Positions 7,941-17,467 of a stretch of 64,000 nucleotides of DNA are shown here, piece by piece. The stretch is from contig CAVQWE010000027.1 of assembly GCA_963717385.1 (NCBI GenBank), positions 124,001-188,000 of the forward strand, in the 5' to 3' direction. This stretch comes from Sva-07 sp963717385. GTDB lineage: Bacteria > Actinomycetota > Acidimicrobiia > Acidimicrobiales > Ilumatobacteraceae. Within the stretch, counting starts at the first letter, position 1; the number at the start of each line of letters is the position of its first letter. The position numbers and the translations under genes were made by a program. The notes under the pieces are model-generated. The model was not told the DNA's origin, did no database searches, and saw nothing but the letters and a program-made list of their open reading frames with translations.

Positions 7941-9134
7941 GTGTCGGACGTCGAATCATCAGCTGCGCGCCCGCCCAGGGTTCGCAAGTTCGATCGCCCG
8001 GCGCCCCCGCACGACTGGCGTTGGTGGGTCGGCGGTGTCGGCAAGACGCTGATCGCCGTCGGTCTGTTGATGTTCGGGTTCGTCGCGTACCAGCTGTGGG
8101 GAACCGGCATCGAGACCGCACGCGCCCAGAGCTCGCTGGAGAAGCAATTCGAAGAACTCCTGGCCGACACCCCCACGACCACCGCTGCACCAACGAACAC
8201 GACACCGGTCGATTCCGTGCCGACTGATTCCGTGCCCGCCGACTCGGTGCCGGTCACGGTGGCGCCCGCTCCTGCCCCCGAACTGCCACCGATCAGCGAA
8301 GGCGACCCGATCGCCCGGATCGAGATCCCTCGCATCGGTGTCGGGAAGTGGGTCGTGGCCGGTGTCGAGAAGAGCGATCTCAAGAAGGGCCCGGGCCACT
8401 ACCCGGAGACACCACTTCCCGGCCAGCTCGGCAACTCGGCCATCGCCGGTCACCGCACCACGTTCGGTCAACCGTTCTTCGATGTCGACCAACTGGAGGT
8501 CGGCGACGAGATCATCGTGACCACCTTGACCGGACGGTTCGTCTACCGGGTGACCGGCCAGGAGATCGTGTCACCGAACGACTATCAGGTGATCGCCACC
8601 GCCGACCCGACCGTCGCCACGCTGACGCTCACGTCGTGCCATCCCAAGTACACCGCACGCGAGCGGATCATCGTGTACTCCGAACTCGACCCGGCAGCGA
8701 GCAGCGGCGTGGTGAGCGAAGCAACGATCAACTACGGCCGCCCCCTCGACGAAGGCGGAACCGACGATCCCGACCCGTCGAACACCGTGGTCGACCCCGC
8801 CATCTCAGCCGGAGACGACGACGGCACCGAGACCGTCGTGAGTGTGCCGGTCGACGATCCCACGATCGTCGATGACGCCGCCGAGCTCGACGAGCAGCAG
8901 GTCAACGCTGGTATCGCCGACGCATTCTCCGACGGGTGGTTCAGCGACCCAGGTGCGAACAGCCAGGTGGCGTTGTGGGGAATGGTCCTCGCCGCGATCG
9001 GCATCTTGTCGTACCTGCTCAGCCGGAGAGCTCGTCGAGACTGGGTCGGTTTGCTGGTCGGCATCGGCCCGTTCGTCGTGACGCTCTATTTCTTCTTCCA
9101 GAACGTCAACCGGCTGCTCCCGCCGAATCTGTAG
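7941..9134 (+). CDS. Class E sortase with extra C-terminal membrane helices
   Basis: 397 residues from GTG 7941. One membrane helix (about 35-52), then a Thr/Pro/Val-rich spacer with repeated DSVP (about 75-115), then a sortase domain (about 120-250). The catalytic set is visible: His171 (AGHRTTFG), Cys233 in TLTSC, and Arg240/Arg242 in TARERIIV. Sortases join surface proteins by transpeptidation outside the membrane. An acidic linker and two more helices (about 335-395) follow the domain, unlike minimal class E enzymes, which end soon after it. No obvious substrate with a sorting signal lies next to it. Confidence 0.85.
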   Translation: MSDVESSAARPPRVRKFDRPAPPHDWRWWVGGVGKTLIAVGLLMFGFVAYQLWGTGIETARAQSSLEKQFEELLADTPTTTAAPTNTTPVDSVPTDSVPADSVPVTVAPAPAPELPPISEGDPIARIEIPRIGVGKWVVAGVEKSDLKKGPGHYPETPLPGQLGNSAIAGHRTTFGQPFFDVDQLEVGDEIIVTTLTGRFVYRVTGQEIVSPNDYQVIATADPTVATLTLTSCHPKYTARERIIVYSELDPAASSGVVSEATINYGRPLDEGGTDDPDPSNTVVDPAISAGDDDGTETVVSVPVDDPTIVDDAAELDEQQVNAGIADAFSDGWFSDPGANSQVALWGMVLAAIGILSYLLSRRARRDWVGLLVGIGPFVVTLYFFFQNVNRLLPPNL

Positions 9135-9144
9135 TCGGGCGTTC

Positions 9145-9175
9145 ACGATGTGTCTGACACATCGTGACACATCGT
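9145..9175. terminator. Hairpin between convergent genes with duplicated arm
   Basis: ACGATGTG and CACATCGT form an 8-bp stem around TCTGA (9145-9165). The right arm with its neighbours, GACACATCGT, is then repeated directly at 9166-9175. It fills the 47-nt gap between the sortase gene and the convergent enoyl-CoA hydratase gene and probably ends both transcripts. Confidence 0.55.
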
Positions 9176-9181
9176 GCACGG

Positions 9182-9922
9182 TCAGTTGCCGGTGAAGTTG
9201 GGGCGCCGCTTGTCGAGGAATGCAGTACGGCCCTCTTCGGCGTCGGCGCTGGCCCAAGCGGCGCTTCGAGCGGTCTCGAACGCAACGTCGTCGCCAGGCT
9301 CGATCTGTGCGTGTTCGAGCCCGATCTTGTGACCGGCGATCGTCAGCGGGGCAAGACGAGTGAGTTCGTGCGCCCAGGCCACGGCTTCGTCGAGTTCCCC
9401 CAGCCGGTGGATCCCACCCGTGACGTGCAGCTGCTCGGCCGTGTAGGTCTGCGCGGCCATCAGCATCGCACGAGCAATCGGAGGAGAGAACTCCGACGCC
9501 AGGCGCCGAATCGTCCAATGGTCGACCACCAACCCGAGCTTCGCCGCCGGGACCCCGATCACGCTCGTGGCCGTTGCAACTCGGAGATCGGTGGCGATGG
9601 CCAGCTGCGCGCCTGCGCCCAGCGCAGGGCCATCGATCGATGCGATCACCGGAACCGGCAGCTGGCCGAACCCGCGCAGCACCAAGGCGAGATCGGTGGC
9701 GAACTGGCCCTCTTCGACGCCGTTGAGATCGGCTCCGGCGCTGAACGCCGGAGGTTTGCCGGTGAGCACGACGGCACGAATCGCTTCGGGCGTGCGCGCC
9801 GCAATCGCCGCTTGCACATCGAGGAGTTCGAGCAGGGTGGCATGGTCGACGGCGTTGCGCCTCGACGGGCGATCGAGCGTGACGATCGCAACGAGACCGT
9901 CGTGAGAGAGATCGACCGTCAT
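9182..9922 (-). CDS. Enoyl-CoA hydratase/isomerase family protein
   Basis: 246 residues from ATG 9922, the first start that does not run into the divergent gene. Crotonase fold: N-terminal LDRPSRRNAVD, oxyanion-hole motif AFSAGADL (about 60-67) and GPALGAGAQLAIATDLRVA (about 95-115). Such enzymes act on acyl-CoA thioesters, commonly hydrating enoyl-CoA in beta-oxidation. The usual catalytic glutamates are not clear at the expected positions (DHWTIRR replaces the more common P-E segment), so the exact reaction is uncertain. Divergent from a small membrane protein gene. Confidence 0.8.
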   Translation of the reverse strand: MTVDLSHDGLVAIVTLDRPSRRNAVDHATLLELLDVQAAIAARTPEAIRAVVLTGKPPAFSAGADLNGVEEGQFATDLALVLRGFGQLPVPVIASIDGPALGAGAQLAIATDLRVATATSVIGVPAAKLGLVVDHWTIRRLASEFSPPIARAMLMAAQTYTAEQLHVTGGIHRLGELDEAVAWAHELTRLAPLTIAGHKIGLEHAQIEPGDDVAFETARSAAWASADAEEGRTAFLDKRRPNFTGN

Positions 9923-9959
9923 GACCTGCAGCGTTCCGCTCGTAGCATGACCCGACTGT

Positions 9960-10238
9960 ATGCCGAACCCCCCAGCGACCCCCGAAGAGATCGATCCCGT
10001 GCGCGCCAAACGTGCACAAGTGGCCAAGTGGACACTGCTCGCCAACCGTGTCGGCTACCTCTTCGTGGCGCTGGCGATGGCGCTGTTCGTCATAGCGTTC
10101 GCCGTCGGCTTCTCCGCGATCATGGCGAACCTGGTGATCATCACCTTCGTCATCGGGTGCGTGCTGTTGGCCCCATCGATCATCGTCGGCTACGCCGTCA
10201 AAGCCGCCGAACGTGACGACCGCGAGCGCGGATTCTGA
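9960..10238 (+). CDS. Small membrane protein of unknown function
   Basis: 92 residues with two hydrophobic helices (about 32-52 and 56-78) between a charged N-terminus and the basic/acidic tail ERDDRERGF. I do not recognise a family. It is 55 nt upstream of the TetR gene on the same strand, and 37 nt separate its start from the divergent hydratase gene. Codon use and GC content match the neighbours, and the layout is typical of small conserved actinobacterial membrane proteins. Confidence 0.6.
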   Translation: MPNPPATPEEIDPVRAKRAQVAKWTLLANRVGYLFVALAMALFVIAFAVGFSAIMANLVIITFVIGCVLLAPSIIVGYAVKAAERDDRERGF

Positions 10239-10275
10239 GACGACGACTCCTGAATTCCGCGATGGCCGAGCTCCC

Positions 10276-10291
10276 GTTACCATTCGGTAAC
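10276..10291 (+). promoter_or_regulatory. Palindromic operator before the TetR gene
   Basis: GTTACC-ATTC-GGTAAC, a perfect 6-bp inverted repeat with a 4-nt spacer, ends 2 nt before the ATG of the TetR gene. A TACCAT -10-like box lies inside it, so binding would block transcription; autoregulation is the likely role. The same half-sites with the same spacing recur at 36066-36081. Confidence 0.65.
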
Positions 10292-10293
10292 TG

Positions 10294-10881
10294 ATGTCCG
10301 CTCGACTCACCGCCACCGCTCGCAGGGAGCAGATCCTCGACGTTGCACTCGAGGTGTTCGCCACCCACGGATTCCACGGCGCTTCCATGAACGACGTCGC
10401 CGACGCTGTCGGTGTGACCAAGCCGGTGCTGTACCAGCACTTCGATTCCAAGCGCGATCTGTACCAGGCGCTGATCGACGAAGTCGGCAATCGACTGCTC
10501 GCCAACATCGCCAAGGCCGGGGCCGAAGCCACCGATGGCAAGAGCCAGACCGATCTCGGGTTCCGCGCCTATTTCCGATGGGTGGCCGAGGACCACGACG
10601 GTTTCCGGTTCCTGTTCGGCTCGGGCACCCGCCGCGACGACGAGTTCAACGCTGCAGTCACCCGGATCACCGCCGAGGCCGCCAGAGCCGTGGCCCCGCT
10701 GATCGCCGTCGACATCGACGAACGTCACCGCACCACCATCGCTCACTCGCTCGTCGGCATGGCGGAGGGAGCGAGTCGCCTGCTGGTCGATCGTGGCGAC
10801 GAATTCGATCCCGACGAGATCGCCCAGGTCGTCTCCGACCTCGCCTGGGCCGGCCTCCGCGCCGTCCAGCCCAAGGACTGA
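10294..10881 (+). CDS. TetR/AcrR family transcriptional regulator
   Basis: 195 residues. The N-terminal helix-turn-helix (about 10-55) is classical: R-E-Q-I-L-D-V-A-L-E-V-F-A, then SMNDVADAVGVTKPVLYQHF. The C-terminal ligand domain (about 80-190) resembles TetR proteins found next to fatty-acid or lipid genes, but no ligand can be named. A palindrome directly before its start suggests it represses itself. The 3' side is followed by a 50-bp imperfect palindrome. The second copy of the operator, upstream of the glycosyltransferase operon, suggests that operon is part of its regulon. Confidence 0.88.
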   Translation: MSARLTATARREQILDVALEVFATHGFHGASMNDVADAVGVTKPVLYQHFDSKRDLYQALIDEVGNRLLANIAKAGAEATDGKSQTDLGFRAYFRWVAEDHDGFRFLFGSGTRRDDEFNAAVTRITAEAARAVAPLIAVDIDERHRTTIAHSLVGMAEGASRLLVDRGDEFDPDEIAQVVSDLAWAGLRAVQPKD

Positions 10882-10899
10882 CGTCGCGCCGATCATCCA

Positions 10900-10949
10900 G
10901 TTCGCGTTGCAGTCCGGATGGGTCGACCCATCGGAACTGCAACCCGAAC
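10900..10949. repeat. Palindrome family 2, copy 1 (SalI-centred)
   Basis: Imperfect inverted repeat with arms of about 25 nt (left arm GTTCGCGTTGCAGT then GGATGGGTC, two to three mismatches to the right arm), centred on GGTCGACC. It follows the TetR stop by 19 nt and precedes the carotenoid oxygenase gene. The core GATGGGTCGAC recurs at 12350-12414. Confidence 0.75.
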
Positions 10950-11009
10950 GTCGGGGAGCTGATGCGTTCGAAGCGTTGACGAGAGCCCGGCGATGCGGCA
11001 TCGTTGCGC

Positions 11010-12347
11010 ATGACCGACACCGCAGCGCACGTCCGTCCGAGCGAGAACCCCTATCTGGGCGGCAACTATGCGCCGGTGACCGACGAGCTGACAGCATTCG
11101 ACCTGCCGGTCACGGGCACGATTCCAGCCGACCTCGAAGGCCGATGGTTGCGCAACGGACCCAACCCCAGCGCCGACATCGATGCGTCGACACATCACTG
11201 GTTCCTCGGAGCGGGCATGGTGCACGGCGTGCGCCTGCGCGGCGGCAAGGCCGAGTGGTACCGCAACCGCAGCGTGGCTGCCACCGACGGGCCGAGCCCG
11301 AACACCAACGTGGGCGGATTCGCCGGCACCACCTGGGCGATGGTCGAGGCGGGCACCCCGCCGGTCGAGATGGGCTACGAACTCGACTCGCTCGGCGTCA
11401 ACCGCTTCGGCGGAACGCTCCCGAACGGATTCAGCGCACATCCGAAGTACGACCCGGCGACCGGCGAGCTGCATGCGATGGCCTATCAGTGGCCCGATTT
11501 GATCGACCATGTGCAGTACGTGGTGGTCGGCGGCGACGGCCGCGTGTCGAGAGTGGTCGATGTCCCCGTGAGCGACATGCCGATGATCCATGACATGTCG
11601 CTCACGCCCACCTACGCCGTCGTGTACGACCTCCCGGTCACGGTCAATCTCGACGTGGTCGTCGAGGGGTACCCGTGGCCGTTCGCCTGGGCGCCCGATC
11701 GTGCTGCTCGAGTGGGACTCCTCCCTCGCTCGGGCACTGCCGACGACATCGTGTGGTGCGACGTCGACCCGTGCTACGTGTTCCATCCCCTGAACGCCTA
11801 CGACGCCGACGATGGCACCGTGGTGGTCGACCTGTGCCGCTACGACCGCATGATGGACAACGATCGCCGTGGGCCGTTCACCGACTGTTTGCCGACCTTC
11901 GACCGGTGGGTGATCGATCCATCGACCCGCAGGGTGAGCGAGACCCGCCTCGACGACCGGCCCCAGGAGTTCCCTCGCCACAACCCCACCGTCGGGCTGC
12001 AACGCCACCGATTCGGCTACACCTCCGAGGTCACGATCGACCAACCCAACCTGCACGGGGCGATCATCAAGCTCGATGTGGAAGCGGGCACGACCGAGGC
12101 ACACGAGTTCGGCCCGGGGCGAGGCGGTGCTGAACCGGTCGTGGTACCGAAAGCCGACGGCGTGGCCGAGGACGACGCCTGGGTCCTCACCGTCGTGTAC
12201 GACGCCTCGACCGACTCCAGCGAGCTGCACATTCTCGATGCAGGCGACATCAGCGGCGCCGCCGTCGCGACGATCTCGCTGCCCCAGCGAGTGCCGTTCG
12301 GCTTCCACGGCAACTGGGTGCCCGACTCCTCGGTGCCCCCAGCCTGA
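11010..12347 (+). CDS. Carotenoid oxygenase (carotenoid cleavage dioxygenase family)
   Basis: 445 residues, standard for bacterial carotenoid/stilbene cleavage oxygenases. The N-terminal motif GRWLRNGPNPS is diagnostic. The four iron-binding histidines can be placed at His144 (SAHPK), His194 (MIHDMS), His259 (VFHPLNAYD) and His433 (GFHGNW). The enzyme splits a double bond of a carotenoid or apocarotenoid with O2, giving retinal-like or other apocarotenoid products, or may act on stilbenes. The start is ATG 11010; a TTG two codons upstream is less likely. No carotenoid synthesis genes lie nearby. Family-2 palindromes lie on both sides of the gene. Confidence 0.93.
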   Translation: MTDTAAHVRPSENPYLGGNYAPVTDELTAFDLPVTGTIPADLEGRWLRNGPNPSADIDASTHHWFLGAGMVHGVRLRGGKAEWYRNRSVAATDGPSPNTNVGGFAGTTWAMVEAGTPPVEMGYELDSLGVNRFGGTLPNGFSAHPKYDPATGELHAMAYQWPDLIDHVQYVVVGGDGRVSRVVDVPVSDMPMIHDMSLTPTYAVVYDLPVTVNLDVVVEGYPWPFAWAPDRAARVGLLPRSGTADDIVWCDVDPCYVFHPLNAYDADDGTVVVDLCRYDRMMDNDRRGPFTDCLPTFDRWVIDPSTRRVSETRLDDRPQEFPRHNPTVGLQRHRFGYTSEVTIDQPNLHGAIIKLDVEAGTTEAHEFGPGRGGAEPVVVPKADGVAEDDAWVLTVVYDASTDSSELHILDAGDISGAAVATISLPQRVPFGFHGNWVPDSSVPPA

Positions 12348-12349
12348 CA

Positions 12350-12414
12350 CCCACGCCCGTTCGCGTCACGGTTCGGATGGGTCGACTCCATCCGAACCGC
12401 GACGCAGACGTGGG
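12350..12414. repeat. Palindrome family 2, copy 2 / bidirectional terminator
   Basis: Perfect inner stem GGTTCGGATGG and CCATCCGAACC around GTCGACT, extended by GCGTC/GACGC and closed by CCCACG/CGTGGG at the outside. It fills the gap between the convergent carotenoid oxygenase and HesB-like genes, so it can terminate both. Core shared with 10900-10949. Confidence 0.8.
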
Positions 12415-12425
12415 TTCGCTTCGTG

Positions 12426-12719
12426 TCAGTCGGCGGGGACGATCACCAGGTTGGCGGGCTCGGTCGAGTCGGGTGCCGATTCCTGCACGTCGATCTTGGC
12501 GCCCGAAAGTGCTTCGGCAACGTCCGGTGCAACACACAACCCGAGGCCGTGGACCTCTGCGGTGTGGTCGCCTTCCATCGGCGCATCGACGAAACCGAGC
12601 GAAATACCCTCCTGGCCGTCGGTGGCGCCAGCCACCCTCAAGAGCGCATCATCGGGGATTCCTTGCTGCGACCGGGCATCGGTCAACAGCGTGGCAGCGG
12701 GGTGGCTCAAGGTCAGCAT
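12426..12719 (-). CDS. HesB/IscA-like protein lacking the cysteine ligands
   Basis: 97 residues from ATG 12719, chosen because a GAGGAGG ribosome binding site lies 6 nt upstream; an ATG two codons earlier overlaps that site. The sequence follows the HesB/IscA fold pattern (LTLSHPAATLL, GIPDDALLRV, GLGLCVAPDVAEAL). The three cysteines that bind Fe-S clusters in IscA/ErpA are missing: only one cysteine is present (in GLGLCV), and there is no C-x-C or C-G-C near the C-terminus. It is therefore probably not a canonical Fe-S carrier. Comparable 'HesB-like' proteins occur singly in actinobacteria. Confidence 0.7.
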   Translation of the reverse strand: MLTLSHPAATLLTDARSQQGIPDDALLRVAGATDGQEGISLGFVDAPMEGDHTAEVHGLGLCVAPDVAEALSGAKIDVQESAPDSTEPANLVIVPAD

Positions 12720-12831
12720 GGTCATCCTCCTCGGATGTCGGTTGCGTCCATCCAGCCCTACCGTCGTCGACGCAACGGCGACAACGTTCGATGCCCGATC
12801 GGCCGGTGACCAGGCCTGTTCCAACCACGTT

Positions 12832-15800
12832 TCAGCTGCGATAGGTGAGGCCGCGGTAGCCGTCGGCGAAGCCGGCCGACCGCAGCATCTCCAGCAGGCC
12901 GGCGGGCGCGTCGGCGAGCCCATCGCCGTCGATCTTGCGGACCTCCACCGAGCGCAGGCGACCGTCCTTCACCAGCCCGATCAGCGCCGTGGTCCACGAT
13001 GGGTCGACGAAGCCAGCAGGAAAGGTCACGAGGTGATGTCCGCGCCGGTCGAACCACACCAACGGGGTGCCGGCACGTGACACCACCATCGACGAGGCGT
13101 TGCGGGCGGGCCGACCGGATGTCTCCGGCCATGCCGAGCGCCGCACCATACGGCTGTGCCGGGTCGGTGGAGGCGAGCACGATCGGGTCGGGAACGTCAT
13201 CGGGCGAAATCACCGCATCGGGCGTCTCACGCACCGCTCGTAGGCGATCGACGGCACCGGGCACAGCGAACTGGGCAGCGCCGAGACCGTCGACGAAATA
13301 GCCGCGCCGCACCTGGCCACGCTCTTCGAGCACCTTCAACACGCCGTACACGGCACTGAACCCGCCCACGAGACCCTCGGCCATCACGGCCTCACGCGTG
13401 ACCACCCCGTGCCGCTCGACGAGCTGCAGCGCCTGCGCGTGAGCAGCCTCTGTGGGGCTCGGTGCCGGAAGCAGCAACGGCGAGACCAGACTCCACCGGC
13501 CCTGACCAGCGGGCGGACCGATCCGATTCAGGCGGCCCGGACGCGGCCGACCACGGGTCTTCGAACGACTGCCTGCACCCGCTTTCACCTTGGCCCCGCC
13601 GAGCACAGCCCGCAGCGGGGCGAGCGAGTCGTTGGTGACCTCTCCGGCCCAGACGAGATCCCACAGCGCTGCCAGTAGTTCCTGGTCGGATGCGCCGGGC
13701 GAGGCGCCGCGGATCTGACCCCAGAAGCTGGCGCCCTGCTCCGACAGCAACAATCGGATGGCATCGTGAAGGACTCCGTCGACAGGTTCGCGCTGCTCCC
13801 ACCCCGGTGCGAGCAGCGGAAGCTGATCGGCGAAACACAACCGCACCCGACCGTCTCGGGCGCCGAGTCCGCCGGCACCGACCCAGACGACTTCACCGGC
13901 GGTGCACAGTTCGTCGAGCATCGAGGGGCGATACGAACGAACCCGCACCGGCAGCACGTCGACCTCGATGGTCGAAGCGACCAAGGCGGTGCCCGACAGT
14001 ACGCCGAGCGTCTCGACCAATGCCTCCATCCCCTGTCGTCGAGCGGGGATGTCGTGCCAGGCGGTGAGGAAGCGGGCGAAAGCTTCTTGCTCGACGGGCT
14101 CGACCTCTTTGCGCAGTGATGCCAGCGATCGCCGGCGAAGCTGACGCAACACGTCGACTTCACAGAATTCGCGCGACACACCTCCCGGGCGGAACTCGCC
14201 GACCACCAGGCGGTCCTCGCCCTCGAGCGCAGCGAGAGCGCCAGCGATCCGCTCGGGCGGTGCACCGAAGCGGGCGGCGACCTCGGCCGTCAGGAACGGG
14301 CCGTGGGTGCGGGCGTAGCGACCGACGATCTCTTCGAGTGGACGAGCGACCGGGTCGGTGAACGCCATCGGCAGACCGAGCGGCAGCGAGCACCCGAACG
14401 CGTCCCGATACTTCGCTGCGTCTTCGGCTGCGGCGTACCGGGTCTCGCCACCGAGCGCGATCTCGATGACACGCTTCTCGTCGAGCAGCGTCGCCAGCCA
14501 GGGGCCACCGGTCGACTCGTCGCAGCGCAGCTCGACCTCGGCCACGGTGAGGTCGCCGACCCGACGGAACACGTCGTGGAGTTCGTCGGGTGTGCGGGCA
14601 CGCCGCCCGTCGGCAAGGCACTGCAGTTCGAGTTCGACGTCGGCGAGCACGTCGGGATCGAGCAGCTCGCGGAGTTCCTCGGCACCGAGCAGATCGCGCA
14701 GCAGGTCACGGTCGAGCGCGAGCGCCGCAGCGCGCCGCTCGGCGAGGGGTGCATCACCCTCGTACATGTAGGCGGCGATCCAGTTGAACAGCAGGCTCGA
14801 CGCCATCGGGCTCGCCTTGCCCGTGTCGACGGCGACCACGCGCACGGCACGCGAGCGCAGCTGGCCGAGCACCTCGCGCAGCGCCGGCACGTCGAACACG
14901 TCCTGGAGACACTCGCGTGATGTCTCGAGCAGGATCGGGAACGTCGGGTACTTCGAGGCGACCGCCAGCAGGTCGGCGGCGCGCTGGCGCTGCTGCCACA
15001 GCGGGGTGCGACGGTCCGGGCGACGCCGGGGCAGCAGGAGCGCCCGGCCGGCGCACTCGCGGAACCGGGCGGAGAACAGCGACGTTTGCGGCAGGGTTTC
15101 GACGACGAGTTCGTCGATGTCCTCGGGGTCGATCAGCAGCGACTCGATCGGCAGTTCGACCGCGGACTCGGGCAATCGGATCACGATGCCGTCGTCGCCC
15201 CACATCGTTTCGACCGGGATGTCGAACTGGTCCATCAGGCGCCGTTCGATCGCCATCGCCCACGGTGCATGCACCGGTGTGCCGAAGGGGCTGAGGATGC
15301 AGACCCGCCAGTCGCCGATCTCGTCCTGGAACCGCTCGACCAGCACGGTGCGGTCGTCGGGCACGGCGCCGGTCGCCTCGACCTGTTCGGCCAGGTACTG
15401 CTGCAAGTTGCTCGCGGCGAACGCATCGAGCGAGTAGTGACCCATCAGACGTTCGGTGGCGGCCGCGTCGTCGAGGTCGCGGATCTCGCGCACGAACGCA
15501 CCCAGCGCCCGCCCCAACTCGAGCGGTCGACCCGGGCGGTCGCCGTGCCAGAACGGCATCTTGCCCGGTTGGCCAGGTGCCGGCGTGACGGTGACACGCT
15601 CGAACGTGATGTCCTCGATCCGCCACGTGGATGCGCCGAGCACGAACGTCTCTCCCGGGCGACTCTCGTAGACCATCTCCTCGTCGAGTTCGCCGACACG
15701 GGTGCCGTCGGGCAAGAACACACCGAACAGACCGCGGTCGGGAATCGTTCCGCCGGAGGTGACCGCCAAACGCTTCGAGCCGTCGCGGGCACGAAGACGG

Positions 15801-17350
15801 TCGTTGATGCGATCCCACACGATGCGCGGTCGGAGTTCGGAGAACTCCTCACTGGGGTACCGCCCCGACAGCAGGTCGAGCACATTGCCGAGCAGGTCGT
15901 CGGAGATCTCGGCGAAGCTCGCGCAGCGTCGCACCATCGCCGACACCTCGTCGACCGAACACTCTTCGACGATCGCCACGTGCGCCACGATCTGCTGGGC
16001 GAGCACGTCGAGCGGGTTGCGCAGGTAACGGGTCGATTCGATCTCGCCGTCGACCATGCGGCGAGTGACGACGGCAGCTTCGAGCAGATCACCGCGATGC
16101 TTCGGGAAGATCGACCCACGCGACGGCTCGCCCACCGAGTGGCCGGCACGACCGATGCGTTGCAGGCCGCGGCTGACCGCGCCGGGTGACTCGACCTGGA
16201 TGACCAGGTCGACGGCGCCCATGTCGATGCCCAACTCGAGCGATGACGTGGCCACGATGGCTCGAAGCTCGCCACGCTTGAGACGGTCTTCGATCACCAC
16301 GCGTTGCTCACGTGCGAGCGATCCGTGGTGGGCGCGCACGAGCTCGTCGATGATCTCGCCGGTCACCGGGTCGACGATGCCGGGCACGCCCTGTTCGATC
16401 GCCAACTCGTTGATCTTGGCGGCGAGGCGTTCAGCCGCCCGACGAGCGTTGCAGAAGATGATCGTCGACCGGTTGGCCAGGATCCGGGTGAGGATCTCGG
16501 GGTAGATGCTCGGCCAGATCGACGTGCGCCGTTCGGTGAGCGCAGCGGTTGCAGGACCCGGCGTGAGCTCGACCTTGACCTGGCCGAGCGTCGACATGTC
16601 CTCGATCGGGATGACCACTTCGACCTCGAGCGCCTTGCGGATCCCGGCATCGATGATGGTGACCGGTCGGTGGCGCCCCGGTTCTTCGTACCCACCGAGG
16701 AACTCCGCGACTTCGGCGAGCGGACGTTGCGTGGCCGACAGACCGATCCGTTGCGGCGGTCGGTCAGTGATCTCCTCGAGGCGTTCGAGCGTCAGCATCA
16801 AGTGCGCGCCCCGCTTGGTGGTTGCCATCGCGTGGATCTCGTCGATGATCACCGTCTCGACGCCGGCCAAGGTCTCGCGCGCCGACGATGTCAGCATCAG
16901 ATACAACGACTCGGGGGTGGTGATCAACAGATCGGGCGGCCGGCGGATCAACTTCTGGCGGTCGTTGGCGGCGGTGTCGCCGGTGCGCATGCCCACCTCG
17001 GGGGCCACGAATGCCTCGCCCAGCCGTTCAGCAGCCAGCTCGATGCCCTTCATGGGGGCCCGCAGGTTCTTCTCGATGTCGAAGGCCAAGGCCCGCAGCG
17101 GAGAGATGTAGAGCACCCGGGTGCGGTGCGACCGCTCGTCAGGGCGAGCGGTGGTGGTGAGTCGATCGATCGATGCGAGAAACGCCGTCAACGTCTTGCC
17201 GGAGCCGGTCGGCGCGCAGATCAGCGTGTGTTCGCCTGCTGCGATGTGCGGCCAACCCTGCACCTGAGGCGGTGTCGGCTCGGGAAACGACGCCGCGAAC
17301 CACTCTCGAACGGCCGGCGAGAACGCCTCCAGAACCGGGTGTGCAGCGAT
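12832..17350 (-). CDS. lhr: Lhr-type ATP-dependent helicase (one frameshift; unusual start)
   Basis: About 1,500 residues, a large superfamily 2 helicase. N-terminal RecA domains have Walker A APTGSGKT, motif Ia ISPLRALAFDIEKNLRAP, motif II IIDEIHAM, motif III LSATQRP and motif VI QRIGRAGHSVG; then winged-helix and Lhr-specific domains, ending GFADGYRGLTYRS as in other Lhr proteins. Lhr acts in DNA repair in mycobacteria. The frame breaks near 13132: dropping one base restores GAALGWPE and joins the two halves. Conserved N-terminal residues (HPVLEAFSPAVREWF) are in frame upstream of GTG 17263 but have no ATG/GTG/TTG; ATC 17350 sits 6 nt after a TAGCGT -10 box and is taken as the start. Confidence 0.85.
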
Positions 17351-17380
17351 CGCCTCACGCTACCCAGCCCAGACGCGCCA

Positions 17381-17411
17381 CGGTCCTGCGCGCCCAAGGC
17401 ACGCAGGACCG
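17381..17411. terminator. Hairpin downstream of the PCuAC gene
   Basis: Perfect 10-bp stem CGGTCCTGCG and CGCAGGACCG with an 11-nt loop, between the PCuAC stop and the lhr start, both on the minus strand. Together with repeat copy B it probably ends the PCuAC transcript. It lies just upstream of the lhr -10 box (17362-17357). Confidence 0.6.
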
Positions 17412-17417
17412 CAAGAA

Positions 17418-17452
17418 CATGGTTCCCCGAGACCAGGTCTGCGGGAACCACG
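17418..17452. repeat. 35-bp interspersed repeat, copy B (reverse orientation)
   Basis: On the minus strand it starts CGTGGTTCCC, has core CCTGGTCTC after five variable bases and ends GGAACCATG. It lies 15 nt after the PCuAC stop on the minus strand. Confidence 0.85.
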
Positions 17453-17467
17453 AGAGGCGAAGCGGGT

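Noticed and set aside
10893..12350. 485-codon minus-strand ORF opposite the carotenoid oxygenase gene
   Set aside because: Typical high-GC antisense shadow: the plus strand encodes a complete family protein with all iron ligands, while this frame has no recognisable domain and His/Arg/Val-rich composition.
17263..17263. GTG 17263 as the true lhr start
   Set aside because: It would remove about 29 residues that match the Lhr N-terminus and are in frame upstream; it has no ribosome binding site or -10 box at the right distance.
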